Source of the DNA: Tsukamurella pseudospumae | Lineage (GTDB): Bacteria > Actinomycetota > Actinomycetes > Mycobacteriales > Mycobacteriaceae | Assembly (NCBI RefSeq): GCF_001575205.1 | Contig: NZ_LSRE01000012.1 | Coordinates: 310,001 to 374,000, forward strand | Direction: 5' to 3' | Length of the DNA: 64,000 bases | In this document: piece after piece, positions 18,761 to 27,181 of the stretch | Numbering within the stretch: position 1 is the first letter of the stretch | Layout: the number at the start of each line of letters is the position of its first letter | The notes under the pieces: model-generated | The model's database searches: none | Told to the model about the DNA's origin: nothing | What the model saw: only the letters and a program-made list of their open reading frames with translations | Made by a program: the position numbers and the translations under genes

Positions 18761-18838
18761 TTCAGACCGGTGTTTGTGGAGACTTCAGGCCGGTATTTAT
18801 GGAGCGTTCAGGCCGGTGTTTGTGGAGACCTCAGGCCC
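18761..18838. repeat. 23-bp tandem repeats
   Basis: Units related to TTCAGGCCGGTGTTTGTGGAG start at 18761, 18784, 18807 and (partial) 18830, an exact 23-bp period; a degenerate half unit precedes at about 18748. They fill the gap between the convergent carotenoid oxygenase and diguanylate cyclase genes, and the last unit supplies the stop codon of the latter. Confidence 0.9.
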
Positions 18839-20132
18839 GACGGGCTTCCTTCGACCGGTAGAGACCCGTGTCCGCGGCGGCGATCAGCTCCTCGACGGTG
18901 CTCGTCCCCACCGGTGCTACGGTCGTGCCGATACTGGCGCCGATCGTGATCGGCGGACCGTCGATCACCTCGATCGGCCGGCGCAGCGTCCGGTGGACCA
19001 ACTGCGCGGCGTCGCGCGGCTGGAACGGGGGAGCGACGAGGACGGCGAACTCGTCGCCGCCGACGCGGTAGAGCCGCCCGGTTCCGCCCAGAGCATCCTC
19101 CATCCGGCGGGCGACCGCGGCGAGCAGCGCGTCGCCGCCCGAGTGGCCGAGGAGGTCGTTGATCCGCTTGAAACCGTCGAGGTCGATGAGGCAGAACCCC
19201 GCGGGTGCGGGTAACGACTGCAGGTCCGCGGTGAGGGAGCGACGGTTCGGTAGGCCGGTGAGCGCATCGTGATGGGCGAGGTGATCGAGCGTCATCTGCC
19301 GGGCGTGCAGTTCGGTCACGTCGTGGCCGACCCCGACGATCATCGCCGGTCTGGCGTCGCGCACGGGAGTGCGGCTGGTCGCCCAGCGGACCACGCCCCG
19401 ACGGTCCCCGATCAGCACCCCGTGCGCCTCGAGGAACACGGTCGCCTTCTCCTCGTCGACGAGGGCCAGCGTCCGCAATGCGCGCGTGACCTCGTCCGGA
19501 TCGTCGGACAGGAGCGGAAGGATGTCGTCGCCCGCGCCTCCCATCCGCGCGCGGTTCGCCTCGATCAGATCGCGCATGATCGGACTCGCGGACAGCACCA
19601 CGCCCTGTTCGTCGGAGACGAAGACCGCGAGTCGCGCGTGCTCGAACATCATCCGCAGGCGCGCCTCGGCCTGGCGCTCGCCCTCCTCGGCGGACCGTCG
19701 GGCCCGCTCGGCCGCACGGTGCACGACGGCCTGCCCGTCGATGATCCGCCGGGTGAGTGCTTCGGCGTAGCCGGCGGTGTACTCCGCGAGGATCAGGGCG
19801 CTGCGTCGCCGCGCCTCCGCCGACGGTTCCCGCGACAGCGCATCCGGGAGCGCGGCGATCGCTCGGCCGCCCGCCGCGGCGCCCTCGGGCACGGTGATCT
19901 GCAACGACACCAGGAGCCTCCCGGCATCGCGGCCCACGGCCGGGTCGAATTCGTCGGCGGTGAGCGCGGCGATCATGCGCTGGAAGGCCGTGAGCAGTTC
20001 CGCGCGGACCGTCGACACGGGCAGCGGAAGGTAGACGTCGTCGGCGATCGCCATCAGGAACTCGTCCACGAGCAGCGTCACGACGGACTCGCCGCGGGCG
20101 AGGAATCCCAGCGGCGACGACGAGTCCGGCAT
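18831..20132 (-). CDS. PAS-GGDEF diguanylate cyclase
   Basis: 433 residues: an N-terminal helical region (1-150) of unknown role, a PAS-like domain (about 165-280), then a GGDEF domain beginning DALTGLPNRRSLTADL with an intact active loop VGGDEFAV. No EAL domain and no membrane helix, so it is probably a soluble c-di-GMP synthase whose activity is set by the N-terminal sensor domains. It is divergent from the DUF574 methyltransferase across 63 bp. Its stop codon lies in the last 23-bp repeat. Confidence 0.88.
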   Translation of the reverse strand: MPDSSSPLGFLARGESVVTLLVDEFLMAIADDVYLPLPVSTVRAELLTAFQRMIAALTADEFDPAVGRDAGRLLVSLQITVPEGAAAGGRAIAALPDALSREPSAEARRRSALILAEYTAGYAEALTRRIIDGQAVVHRAAERARRSAEEGERQAEARLRMMFEHARLAVFVSDEQGVVLSASPIMRDLIEANRARMGGAGDDILPLLSDDPDEVTRALRTLALVDEEKATVFLEAHGVLIGDRRGVVRWATSRTPVRDARPAMIVGVGHDVTELHARQMTLDHLAHHDALTGLPNRRSLTADLQSLPAPAGFCLIDLDGFKRINDLLGHSGGDALLAAVARRMEDALGGTGRLYRVGGDEFAVLVAPPFQPRDAAQLVHRTLRRPIEVIDGPPITIGASIGTTVAPVGTSTVEELIAAADTGLYRSKEARRA

Positions 20133-20195
20133 TGCCCCTCCTCGTCGACCGACAGCAGTTCCATACTACGTGCGATCGGCTAGATTCTTACATCG

Positions 20196-21032
20196 ATGAT
20201 GGAATCTCAACAAGGATCGAATGGCACGTCGGTACCGGAATTGCTCGACGTCGACAGGGCGAACGGCTCGCGCCTGTACGACTACTTCCTGGGCGGCACC
20301 AGCTACCTCCCCGTGGACCGGGAGGCCGGGGAGGAGATCGCCCGCGCCGCGCCGCACTGGGCGCTCGGAGCCCGTCTCGCCAGGACCTTCGCGCGACGCG
20401 CGGTGCAGACGATGGCCGCGGCCGGCGTCGACCAGTTCCTCGACCTGGGATCGGGCATCGGGGCGGGTGGCGGTTCCGTCCACGAGTTGGCCCGCCTCGC
20501 GAACCCGGATGCGCGCGCCGTGTACATCCATCAGGAGCCGATCGCCTACGAGCTCGGCCGCGAACTGATCGGCGACGATCCGTACGCCGCCGTGCTCAAA
20601 CTCGACATCGGTGACCCGGACGCCGTTCTGAACCATCCGGTCACCCGGGGGCTCATCGATTTCGACCGCCCCGTCGGTGTCCTCGTGGTGGGGGGCTTCG
20701 TGTTCGTCCCCGACGAGGCCGGGCCGGCGGAACTGCTGCTGCGCTGTCGCGAGGCGTTGGCGCCGGGCAGCTGTCTCGCGCTCTCCCAGGTCTCCGACGA
20801 CTCCGCACACGCCGAGATCTCCGCCGAGCTGGACTGGGTGCGGCGCAGGTACGCGTCGACGCAGTCCCCGCTGTACGTGCGTCCGCGCACGGAGATCGCT
20901 TCGTGGTTCGACGGGATGGAGCTGGTGGATCCGGGCCTGGTGCGCTACGGCAGGTGGCGACCGGAGTTCCCGCTGACGGAGGCGCAGCTGCACTGCGACT
21001 TCGGTTACGTGGGGCTCGCGCGGGTCGTCTGA
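20196..21032 (+). CDS. SAM-dependent methyltransferase, DUF574 family
   Basis: 278 residues. The family pattern RLYDYFLGG near the start, FLDLGSGIGAGG (SAM loop) near 90 and VHELAR downstream are typical of the actinobacterial S-adenosyl methyltransferase family DUF574. The family acidic motif that normally reads YVDNDP is YIHQEP here, so SAM ribose contacts may differ. The substrate is unknown. It stands alone, divergent from the GGDEF gene. Confidence 0.85.
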   Translation: MMESQQGSNGTSVPELLDVDRANGSRLYDYFLGGTSYLPVDREAGEEIARAAPHWALGARLARTFARRAVQTMAAAGVDQFLDLGSGIGAGGGSVHELARLANPDARAVYIHQEPIAYELGRELIGDDPYAAVLKLDIGDPDAVLNHPVTRGLIDFDRPVGVLVVGGFVFVPDEAGPAELLLRCREALAPGSCLALSQVSDDSAHAEISAELDWVRRRYASTQSPLYVRPRTEIASWFDGMELVDPGLVRYGRWRPEFPLTEAQLHCDFGYVGLARVV

Positions 21033-21073
21033 CGAGCCGTGCGGTGGAGCGGATCCGGGGCTAGCGTGGATCC

Positions 21074-22417
21074 ATGGGCATTCGGCGTTCGGCGATCATC
21101 GACTTCCCCGTCGACGAGGTCTTCGCCTGGTTCTCGCGGCCGGGCGCGTTCAGCAGGCTGATGGCGCCCTGGGTGCCGATCCGACCGGTCTCCCAGGCGG
21201 ATTCACTCGCGGATGGCACGACGGTGCTCGGCCTGCCGGGCGGCCTGCGGTGGCTGGCGCGGCACGACCCGCAGGCCTACGTTCCCGGTCGCCGCTTCGT
21301 CGACGAGGTGACGGCCGACGGCGTGCGTTCGCTCCCGGCCGGCGTCCTCCCGTGGCGGCACGTGCACGACGTCGAGCCGGTCGACGAGGGGCGCACGCGC
21401 GTCTCGGACGAGGTGTCCACTCCGGTGCCCGAGGCACTGCTCGCGAGCACCATCGACTTCCGGTACCGCAGGCTGGAGGGTGACCTGGCGGCGCACCGTC
21501 GGGCCTCAGAGGCCGGGCTGGCCCCCTCGACGGTGGCCGTGACGGGCACGTCCGGACTCGTCGGCACCGACCTCGCCGCGTTCCTGAGCACGGGCGGGCA
21601 CCGCGTGATCTCGCTGGTCCGGCACGATCCGACGGGGCCCGACGAGCGCCGGTGGGACCCGTCGGCGCCCGACCCGGCGGTGGTGGAGGGCGTGGACGCC
21701 GTGATCCACCTGGCCGGCGCGAGCATCGCGGGCCGGTTCACGCAGGCGCACAAGGACACGATCGTCGGGAGCCGCGTCGAGCCCACGCGCCTGCTCGCCC
21801 GAGCCGCGGCCGAGGCGGGCGTGCCGGTGTTCGTGAGCGCGTCGGCCGTCGGGTACTACGGGCGCGACCGGGGCGACGAGGTACTGACCGAGGAATCGGC
21901 GACGCCGACGGAACCGGACTTCCTCTCCGAGGTCGTGCGGCAGTGGGAGGACGCGGCGCACGACGGCGCCGGGGGCGACCTGCGCGTGGTCACGGTGCGG
22001 ACCGGCATCGTCCAGTCGCCGCGGGGCGGCACTCTGGGGATGCTGCTTCCGCTGTTCCGGGCGGGCCTCGGTGGGCGCCTCGGCGACGGCAGGCAGTGGC
22101 AGCCGTGGGTGGGCATCGACGACCTCGTCGACCTTTACCACCGCGCACTGTGGGACACGGGCCTGTCCGGCCCCGTCAACGCCGTCGCGCCGGGCGTGGT
22201 CCGCAATGCGCAGTACACCCGGGCCCTCGGGCGGGCCCTGCATCGGCCGACGGTGCTGCCCGTCCCGTCGTTCGGGCCCGCGCTGCTCCTCGGACGCGAG
22301 GGCGCCGACGATCTGGCCTTCGCGTCGCAGCGGGTGCGGCCGGCGGTGCTGGAGGAGCGGGGACACGTCTTCCGGCATCCCACGATCGAGGGCGCACTGC
22401 GGCACCTATTGGGCTGA
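21074..22417 (+). CDS. TIGR01777 family NAD-dependent epimerase with SRPBCC domain
   Basis: 447 residues with two domains. Residues 1-145 form an SRPBCC/START-like ligand-binding fold (SAIIDFPVDEVFAWFSRP). From about 153, VAVTGTSGLVG starts a Rossmann fold of the SulA/YfcH-type epimerase family TIGR01777, with SASAVGYYG in the catalytic region. The fusion is common in actinobacteria but its reaction is unknown. The next gene, GCL-like, is convergent and begins 8 bp after the stop. Confidence 0.9.
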   Translation: MGIRRSAIIDFPVDEVFAWFSRPGAFSRLMAPWVPIRPVSQADSLADGTTVLGLPGGLRWLARHDPQAYVPGRRFVDEVTADGVRSLPAGVLPWRHVHDVEPVDEGRTRVSDEVSTPVPEALLASTIDFRYRRLEGDLAAHRRASEAGLAPSTVAVTGTSGLVGTDLAAFLSTGGHRVISLVRHDPTGPDERRWDPSAPDPAVVEGVDAVIHLAGASIAGRFTQAHKDTIVGSRVEPTRLLARAAAEAGVPVFVSASAVGYYGRDRGDEVLTEESATPTEPDFLSEVVRQWEDAAHDGAGGDLRVVTVRTGIVQSPRGGTLGMLLPLFRAGLGGRLGDGRQWQPWVGIDDLVDLYHRALWDTGLSGPVNAVAPGVVRNAQYTRALGRALHRPTVLPVPSFGPALLLGREGADDLAFASQRVRPAVLEERGHVFRHPTIEGALRHLLG

Positions 22418-22425
22418 GCCGCCGG

Positions 22426-23934
22426 TCAGACCTCCCAGGTGTGGACCGGCTTGCCCTCGTGCATGAGCTGGACGTAGTCGGTGAGCATGCCGCGCAGCGC
22501 CTGGTGCCGGGTCTCGCCGGCCTCCTCGCGTGCGGCGACGGCGGCGCGCTGCCAGCTCGAACCGGCCTGGCGGGTGATGCAGCGGCCCTGCAGGACCTCC
22601 ATGTACCGCTCCCGCGAGCGCGAGCCCACGCCGTAGGACTTCAGGCCCGCGTCCATGAGCGGGAGGAGTCGGCGCAGGACCAGCTCGTCGGGCCGGATCC
22701 AACCGACGTTCGGCCAGTACAGGCCGGCGTCGAAGGCGTCGCGCGCGCCCGAGTGCAGGTTCTCCGTCGCGGCGTCGAAGCTCATCTGCGTCCAGATCGG
22801 ACGGTCCGCCTCCACGAGTGCCCGGACCACGCCGTAGTAGAAGGCGGCGTTCGCCATCGTGTCCACCACCGTCGGGCCGGCGGGCAGCACGCGGTTCTCG
22901 ACACGCAGGTGGGCGTGCCCGTCGACGACGTCGTACACCGGGCGGTTCCAGCGGTAGACGGTGCCGTTGTGCATCCGGAGCTCCGGCAGCTCGGGGGAGC
23001 GGCCCGCCGCGACCTCCTCCAGCGGGTCGACGTCGCTGCACACGGGTAGCAGGGCCGGGAAGTAGCGGGTGTTCTCTTCGAACAGGTCGAAGGTGGACGT
23101 GATCCACCGTTCGCCGAACCACACGCGCGGCCGCACTCCCTGGTTGCGCAGCTCGATCGGGCGGGTGTCGGTGGCCTGCTCGAACAGGGGGATGCGCGTC
23201 TCGTGCCACAGCGCCTTGCCCGCGAGGAAGGGCGAGTTCGCGGCGATCGCCACCTGCACGCCCGCGATGGCCTGCGCGGCGTTCCAGTGCGCCGCGAAGT
23301 CCTCCGGCGCCACTCGTAGGTGCAGCTGCAGCGACGTGCACGCCGCCTCCGGCAGGATCGTGTCGGAGGTGATGTCGAGCCGCTCGCCCACGACGGCGCC
23401 GGGGAGCGGCGCGCCCTCGATGTCGATCTCGATGTCCTCGCCGCGGGCCGCGAAGACCTGCTCGTTGAGCAGGTCGTAGCGCGGGTTCGCCGAGAACCAC
23501 TGCTTGCCGAAATGCTCCTCCTCCAGCGTGGGGAGCATGCCGATCATCACCAGGTTCGAACCGGCGGCCCGGGCGCGCTCGTCGGCGCGGTTGAGCGAAT
23601 CCCGCAGCGAATCCTCGAGATTGAGCGTGTTCTGGTCCACGAAGGGTCGCGGCGCCACGTTGATCTCGATGTTGAACTGACCCAGCTCGGTCTGGAAGTC
23701 GGGGTCGGCGATGGCCTCCAACGCGTCCGCGTTGGCCATCGCCGGCTCCATCTCGTCATCGACGAGGTTCAGCTCGACCTCCATGCCGAGCAGCGGTTCC
23801 GGCGGCGCACCGTCGTCCATGAACAGGCCCTCGGCGAGCATGCGGGCGATGGCGTCCGTCCCGCGCTGGACCTGGCGGCGGAACTGCATCCGGTCCTCGC
23901 GTGTGAACACCCTGGCATCGACATCGGCACCCAT
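22426..23934 (-). CDS. Glutamate-cysteine ligase family protein
   Basis: 502 residues from ATG 23934 (MGADVDARVF). LGMEVELNLVD and QFNIEINVAP are the ATP/glutamate-site signatures of the GCS2-type carboxylate-amine ligases. It would join glutamate through its gamma-carboxyl to an amine, possibly cysteine. Actinomycetes of this group use mycothiol rather than glutathione, so the real product is open; EgtA-like ergothioneine synthesis is another option, but no other egt gene is nearby. No good Shine-Dalgarno precedes the ATG. Confidence 0.82.
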   Translation of the reverse strand: MGADVDARVFTREDRMQFRRQVQRGTDAIARMLAEGLFMDDGAPPEPLLGMEVELNLVDDEMEPAMANADALEAIADPDFQTELGQFNIEINVAPRPFVDQNTLNLEDSLRDSLNRADERARAAGSNLVMIGMLPTLEEEHFGKQWFSANPRYDLLNEQVFAARGEDIEIDIEGAPLPGAVVGERLDITSDTILPEAACTSLQLHLRVAPEDFAAHWNAAQAIAGVQVAIAANSPFLAGKALWHETRIPLFEQATDTRPIELRNQGVRPRVWFGERWITSTFDLFEENTRYFPALLPVCSDVDPLEEVAAGRSPELPELRMHNGTVYRWNRPVYDVVDGHAHLRVENRVLPAGPTVVDTMANAAFYYGVVRALVEADRPIWTQMSFDAATENLHSGARDAFDAGLYWPNVGWIRPDELVLRRLLPLMDAGLKSYGVGSRSRERYMEVLQGRCITRQAGSSWQRAAVAAREEAGETRHQALRGMLTDYVQLMHEGKPVHTWEV

Positions 23935-24075
23935 GGTTCGCAGCTTGGCAGAACCCGCGCGGCGCGCGGGCGGAATCGGGGCATCCCGGAACCGCACTTC
24001 GCGATCGCAACGCATTTCGCTACAGTGTCACCACCGACAGTGTCCTTCGACACTGCAAACACGCTAGGAGTTCAC

Positions 24076-24789
24076 GTGCGCACTCTCCGGAACACGCTCG
24101 CCGTCGGCACGGCCGTCGTCGCCCTCGTCGCCCCGGCGGCCGTCGCCGTGGCGGATCCCGCCGGCGCGCCGACCACCCCCGTCGACCAGCTCCTGCTCGC
24201 CGACGGCGAGTTCCCGGCCGGCTACGAGGTCATGCCCTTCTCGGTCGCCGACCGGCTCGAGATGATCGCGCCGCTGAACCAGTTCCAGAGCAAGGTCACA
24301 GTGACGCCGGCGGAGTGCGCTCCCAAGGTGTCCGCACTGCAGCAGCACGCCAGCGACCTCCCGATGGTCAGCGCGTTCAGCGACCGCACGACGACCGGCC
24401 TCGTCGAGGTGCTCTCCGCCAAGCCTGCCGCGGTCAACGCCGCCGCGCTGCAGAACTGCAGCAACGTCAAGGTCGAGCTGCAGCCGTCCGAGCAGGTCCC
24501 GGCCAAGGCGCTCATCAACATCAAGATCTCGCAGGTCTCCGTGGCGGGCGTCCCCGCCGGCACCACCGTCATCGCGACGCAGGGCACCGGCACCGTGACC
24601 ATCAACGGCAAGGACGGCAAGCCAGGCAAGGAGCGCGCCGTCAACGTCAACCAGATCGAGGGCGTCAACCAGGTCCGCGGCTACACCGTCGTCGTGACCG
24701 CCTCCGGCTCCCAGGGCGGCCGCCTCGACCGGGCCGGCTTCGCGCAGACCCTCACCAAGGCGGTCGACAAGGTGCGTACCGCGAAGTAG
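24076..24789 (+). CDS. Secreted protein, paralogue A
   Basis: 237 residues from GTG 24076 with TAGGAG just upstream. A classical signal peptide (MRTLRNTLAVGTAVVALVAP, cleavage near AVA-DPAG) has no lipobox cysteine, so export to the envelope or medium is expected. Mature protein begins PTTPVDQLLLADGEFPAGYEV; this LL..GEFPAGY pattern resembles sensor-like extracytoplasmic domains of mycobacteria, without known function. Two cysteines (about 93 and 140) could form a disulfide. A paralogue follows at 24867. Confidence 0.82.
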   Translation: MRTLRNTLAVGTAVVALVAPAAVAVADPAGAPTTPVDQLLLADGEFPAGYEVMPFSVADRLEMIAPLNQFQSKVTVTPAECAPKVSALQQHASDLPMVSAFSDRTTTGLVEVLSAKPAAVNAAALQNCSNVKVELQPSEQVPAKALINIKISQVSVAGVPAGTTVIATQGTGTVTINGKDGKPGKERAVNVNQIEGVNQVRGYTVVVTASGSQGGRLDRAGFAQTLTKAVDKVRTAK

Positions 24790-24866
24790 GCAACAGAAGT
24801 TCGACAGTGCGCATGGGGGATGAACTATTCTTGACGCCGAATCGTTCGTCGACCAGAGGATCTCTC

Positions 24867-25562
24867 ATGCGCACGTTCCGTCGTTCCGCCGTCACGGCGC
24901 TCGCGGTCGCCGCCCTCGCGGTGCCCACCGGCATCGCGTCCGCTGACCCGGGCACGCCCGCCACTCCGGCCGCGCAGCTCCTGCTGACGCAGGGCGAGTT
25001 CCCCGCGGGCTACCGGGTCGAGAAGGTCTCCGCGAACGAGTTCGGCGATATCACCTCGAAGGTCGGCGACGCCCTCACCGCGGCCAAGGTCACGCCCGCG
25101 CAGTGCATGCCGGTGGTCTCCCGCAGCGCGATCCAGCGGGCCGCCGGCACGCCCATAGTGGTCGCCCTGAACGAGGCGAAGCAGACCGGCATCTCGGAGA
25201 TGTTGACGCACAACCGGATCGACAACGCCACCGTCATCCCGAAGGGCTGCGAGACGGTGCACATGGAGTTCCCCGTGCGAGACGGGTCCGCAGTCATGGA
25301 CGTCCGGAGCAGTGTCGTCAGCCTGCCCGGGGCGCCGTCGGGCGCGAAGACGGTGCTGGCACGCTCGACCGGCACCGTGACCGTCAAGGGCACGGTGCAT
25401 CCGATCAAGCAGGAGCAGATCATCGGTGCCCAGCAGGTGCGCGGCTACGGCGTTCTGCTCGTCGGAACCGCCGTGGGCGGCGAGGCGCCGGCCACCGTCG
25501 ACCGTGCCGGGTTCGCGCAGGCGCTGACTGCCGCCACGCACAAGGTGCGCACGGCCCGCTGA
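24867..25562 (+). CDS. Secreted protein, paralogue B
   Basis: 231 residues from ATG 24867, preceded by AGAGGA. The signal peptide ends near ASA-DPGT. It aligns with the upstream gene along its whole length: QLLLTQGEFPAGY, a pair of cysteines, TGTVTVKG, then QQVRGYGVLLVGT and RAGFAQALT...KVRTA at the C-terminus. The two are tandem duplicates 77 bp apart that have diverged widely. Function unknown. The convergent amidohydrolase gene ends 11 bp after the stop. Confidence 0.82.
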   Translation: MRTFRRSAVTALAVAALAVPTGIASADPGTPATPAAQLLLTQGEFPAGYRVEKVSANEFGDITSKVGDALTAAKVTPAQCMPVVSRSAIQRAAGTPIVVALNEAKQTGISEMLTHNRIDNATVIPKGCETVHMEFPVRDGSAVMDVRSSVVSLPGAPSGAKTVLARSTGTVTVKGTVHPIKQEQIIGAQQVRGYGVLLVGTAVGGEAPATVDRAGFAQALTAATHKVRTAR

Positions 25563-25573
25563 CGCCGGCCGGG

Positions 25574-27181
25574 CTACTCGGCCGACCAGCGCGTGACGCC
25601 CCCTGCGACGGTGCGCCGCACCTGTGCCGTGAGCAGCGAGTCGGGGCCTTCCGTGAACGGGTCCGTGTCCAGCACGACGAAGTCGGCGGCGAGACCCGCG
25701 GCCAGTACGCCCGTCTCGTCCTCCCACCGACACGCGTACGCGGAGTCGCCGGTCGCATGGGCGAGGGCCTGCGCCAGCGGCAACGCGTAATGCGGCAGGT
25801 TCGGCGGCAGCGACGGATCGATCGCCGAGTGCCGCGTCGACGCGATGAACAGGTTCGGCAGCGGCGGGTGCGGCGCGGTGGGCGCGTCGGAGCCGAACGC
25901 GAGCCGGGCCCCGGCCGCGGTGATCTCGGGCCACGGGTAGCCGCGCTCGCAGCGATGATCGCCGAGGCTCGCGCGCCAGGTCTCCTGGATAGCCGGATCG
26001 GCGTGTACGGGCTGCATCGAGGCCACCACGCCGAGCGCGGCAAGGCGGGCGATGCTGTCTTCGCCGACCACTTCGAGGTGCTCGAGGCGGTGCCGTCGGT
26101 CGCGCGGGCCGTTCGCGGCGATCGCCCGCTCGACGGCCGTGAGCGCGATGTCCGAAGCGGCGTCACCGATCGCGTGCATCGCGACCTGCAGGCCGGCCGT
26201 GTCGGCGGCGCGGACCACCGGCTCGAGCTCGGCGAGCGGCCAGATCGCACCGGGCCGGGTGCCGTCGGCGAAGGGCGCGCGCATCGCGGCCGTGCAGCTG
26301 TCGATCACCCCGTCGACCATGATCTTGATCCCGGCGATGCGGATCGGCCCGCCCTGCAGCCGTTCCGCCTGCGCCACCGCCTCCCGGACCTGCGCCAGGT
26401 CCTGCTCGGTATCGCCGGTGGGCACGATCAGCCAGTGGGCGGCGATCCGCATCCCGAGCGTTCCCGCCGCGGCCGTCCGCTCGAGCGCCGCGAGGTCCTC
26501 GGCGCGCATCGCCATGTCGACGGCGCCGGTCACACCGGTGCGCAGGTAGGCGTCGATCGCGGTGCGCAGCGCGGCGTCGCGGTCGCCGTCGGTCACCCGG
26601 GCGGCGAGGAAGTCGCTCGCCAGGCCCAGGGCCGCCATCTCCAGGAGCAGGCCGGTCGCGGCCCCGGCATCGTCGCGCACGATGGTCCCGCCGACGGGGT
26701 CGGGCGTTTCCGCGTCGACGCCGAGCTCGGCCAGGGCGGCGGTGTTGACCCACATCGAATGCATGTCGTTGGAGTGCAGGTAGACGGGCCGGTCCGGGAC
26801 CGCCGCGTCGAGCAGGTGCCGGTCCGGCGCGCGACCCGCGAGCGGGCCGAGGAGCCAGCGTCCGCCGATCAGCCGCTCGGCGTCGCCGCGCTCGGCGGCG
26901 AACGTGCGCAGCCGGTCCTGCAGATCGGCGGCGTCGCGGACGTCGAGCAGGTCGAGGCTGCTCAGCGCCGTCCCCATCTCGACGAGGTGGGTGTGGGCGT
27001 CGACGAAGCCCGGGAGCACGAGCGCGCCGTCGAGGTCGACGACCTCAGCGTCCGGAGCGAACGCGGCGGCACCGTCGTCCGAGCCGACGTAGGCCAGACG
27101 CGCACCGTCGACGACGAGGGACTGCGCGTGCGGGTTCTCGGGGTCGACGGTGACGACCCGCCCGTTCCGGTAGTGGATCAA
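25574..27181 (-). CDS. Amidohydrolase family protein (YtcJ-like)
   Basis: 535 residues from a TTG start (27179-27181) that overlaps the permease stop as TTGA; GGAG lies 9 nt upstream. GFVDAHTHLVEMG holds the first metal histidines; later HRLEHLEVV, FGSDAPTAP and the C-terminal AADFVVLDTDPF complete the YtcJ/metal-dependent hydrolase layout. It should hydrolyse a C-N bond in a substrate imported by the coupled NCS1 permease, perhaps a ureide, hydantoin or pyrimidine-type compound. Regulation by the divergent LacI protein is likely. Confidence 0.88.
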   Translation of the reverse strand: MIHYRNGRVVTVDPENPHAQSLVVDGARLAYVGSDDGAAAFAPDAEVVDLDGALVLPGFVDAHTHLVEMGTALSSLDLLDVRDAADLQDRLRTFAAERGDAERLIGGRWLLGPLAGRAPDRHLLDAAVPDRPVYLHSNDMHSMWVNTAALAELGVDAETPDPVGGTIVRDDAGAATGLLLEMAALGLASDFLAARVTDGDRDAALRTAIDAYLRTGVTGAVDMAMRAEDLAALERTAAAGTLGMRIAAHWLIVPTGDTEQDLAQVREAVAQAERLQGGPIRIAGIKIMVDGVIDSCTAAMRAPFADGTRPGAIWPLAELEPVVRAADTAGLQVAMHAIGDAASDIALTAVERAIAANGPRDRRHRLEHLEVVGEDSIARLAALGVVASMQPVHADPAIQETWRASLGDHRCERGYPWPEITAAGARLAFGSDAPTAPHPPLPNLFIASTRHSAIDPSLPPNLPHYALPLAQALAHATGDSAYACRWEDETGVLAAGLAADFVVLDTDPFTEGPDSLLTAQVRRTVAGGVTRWSAE

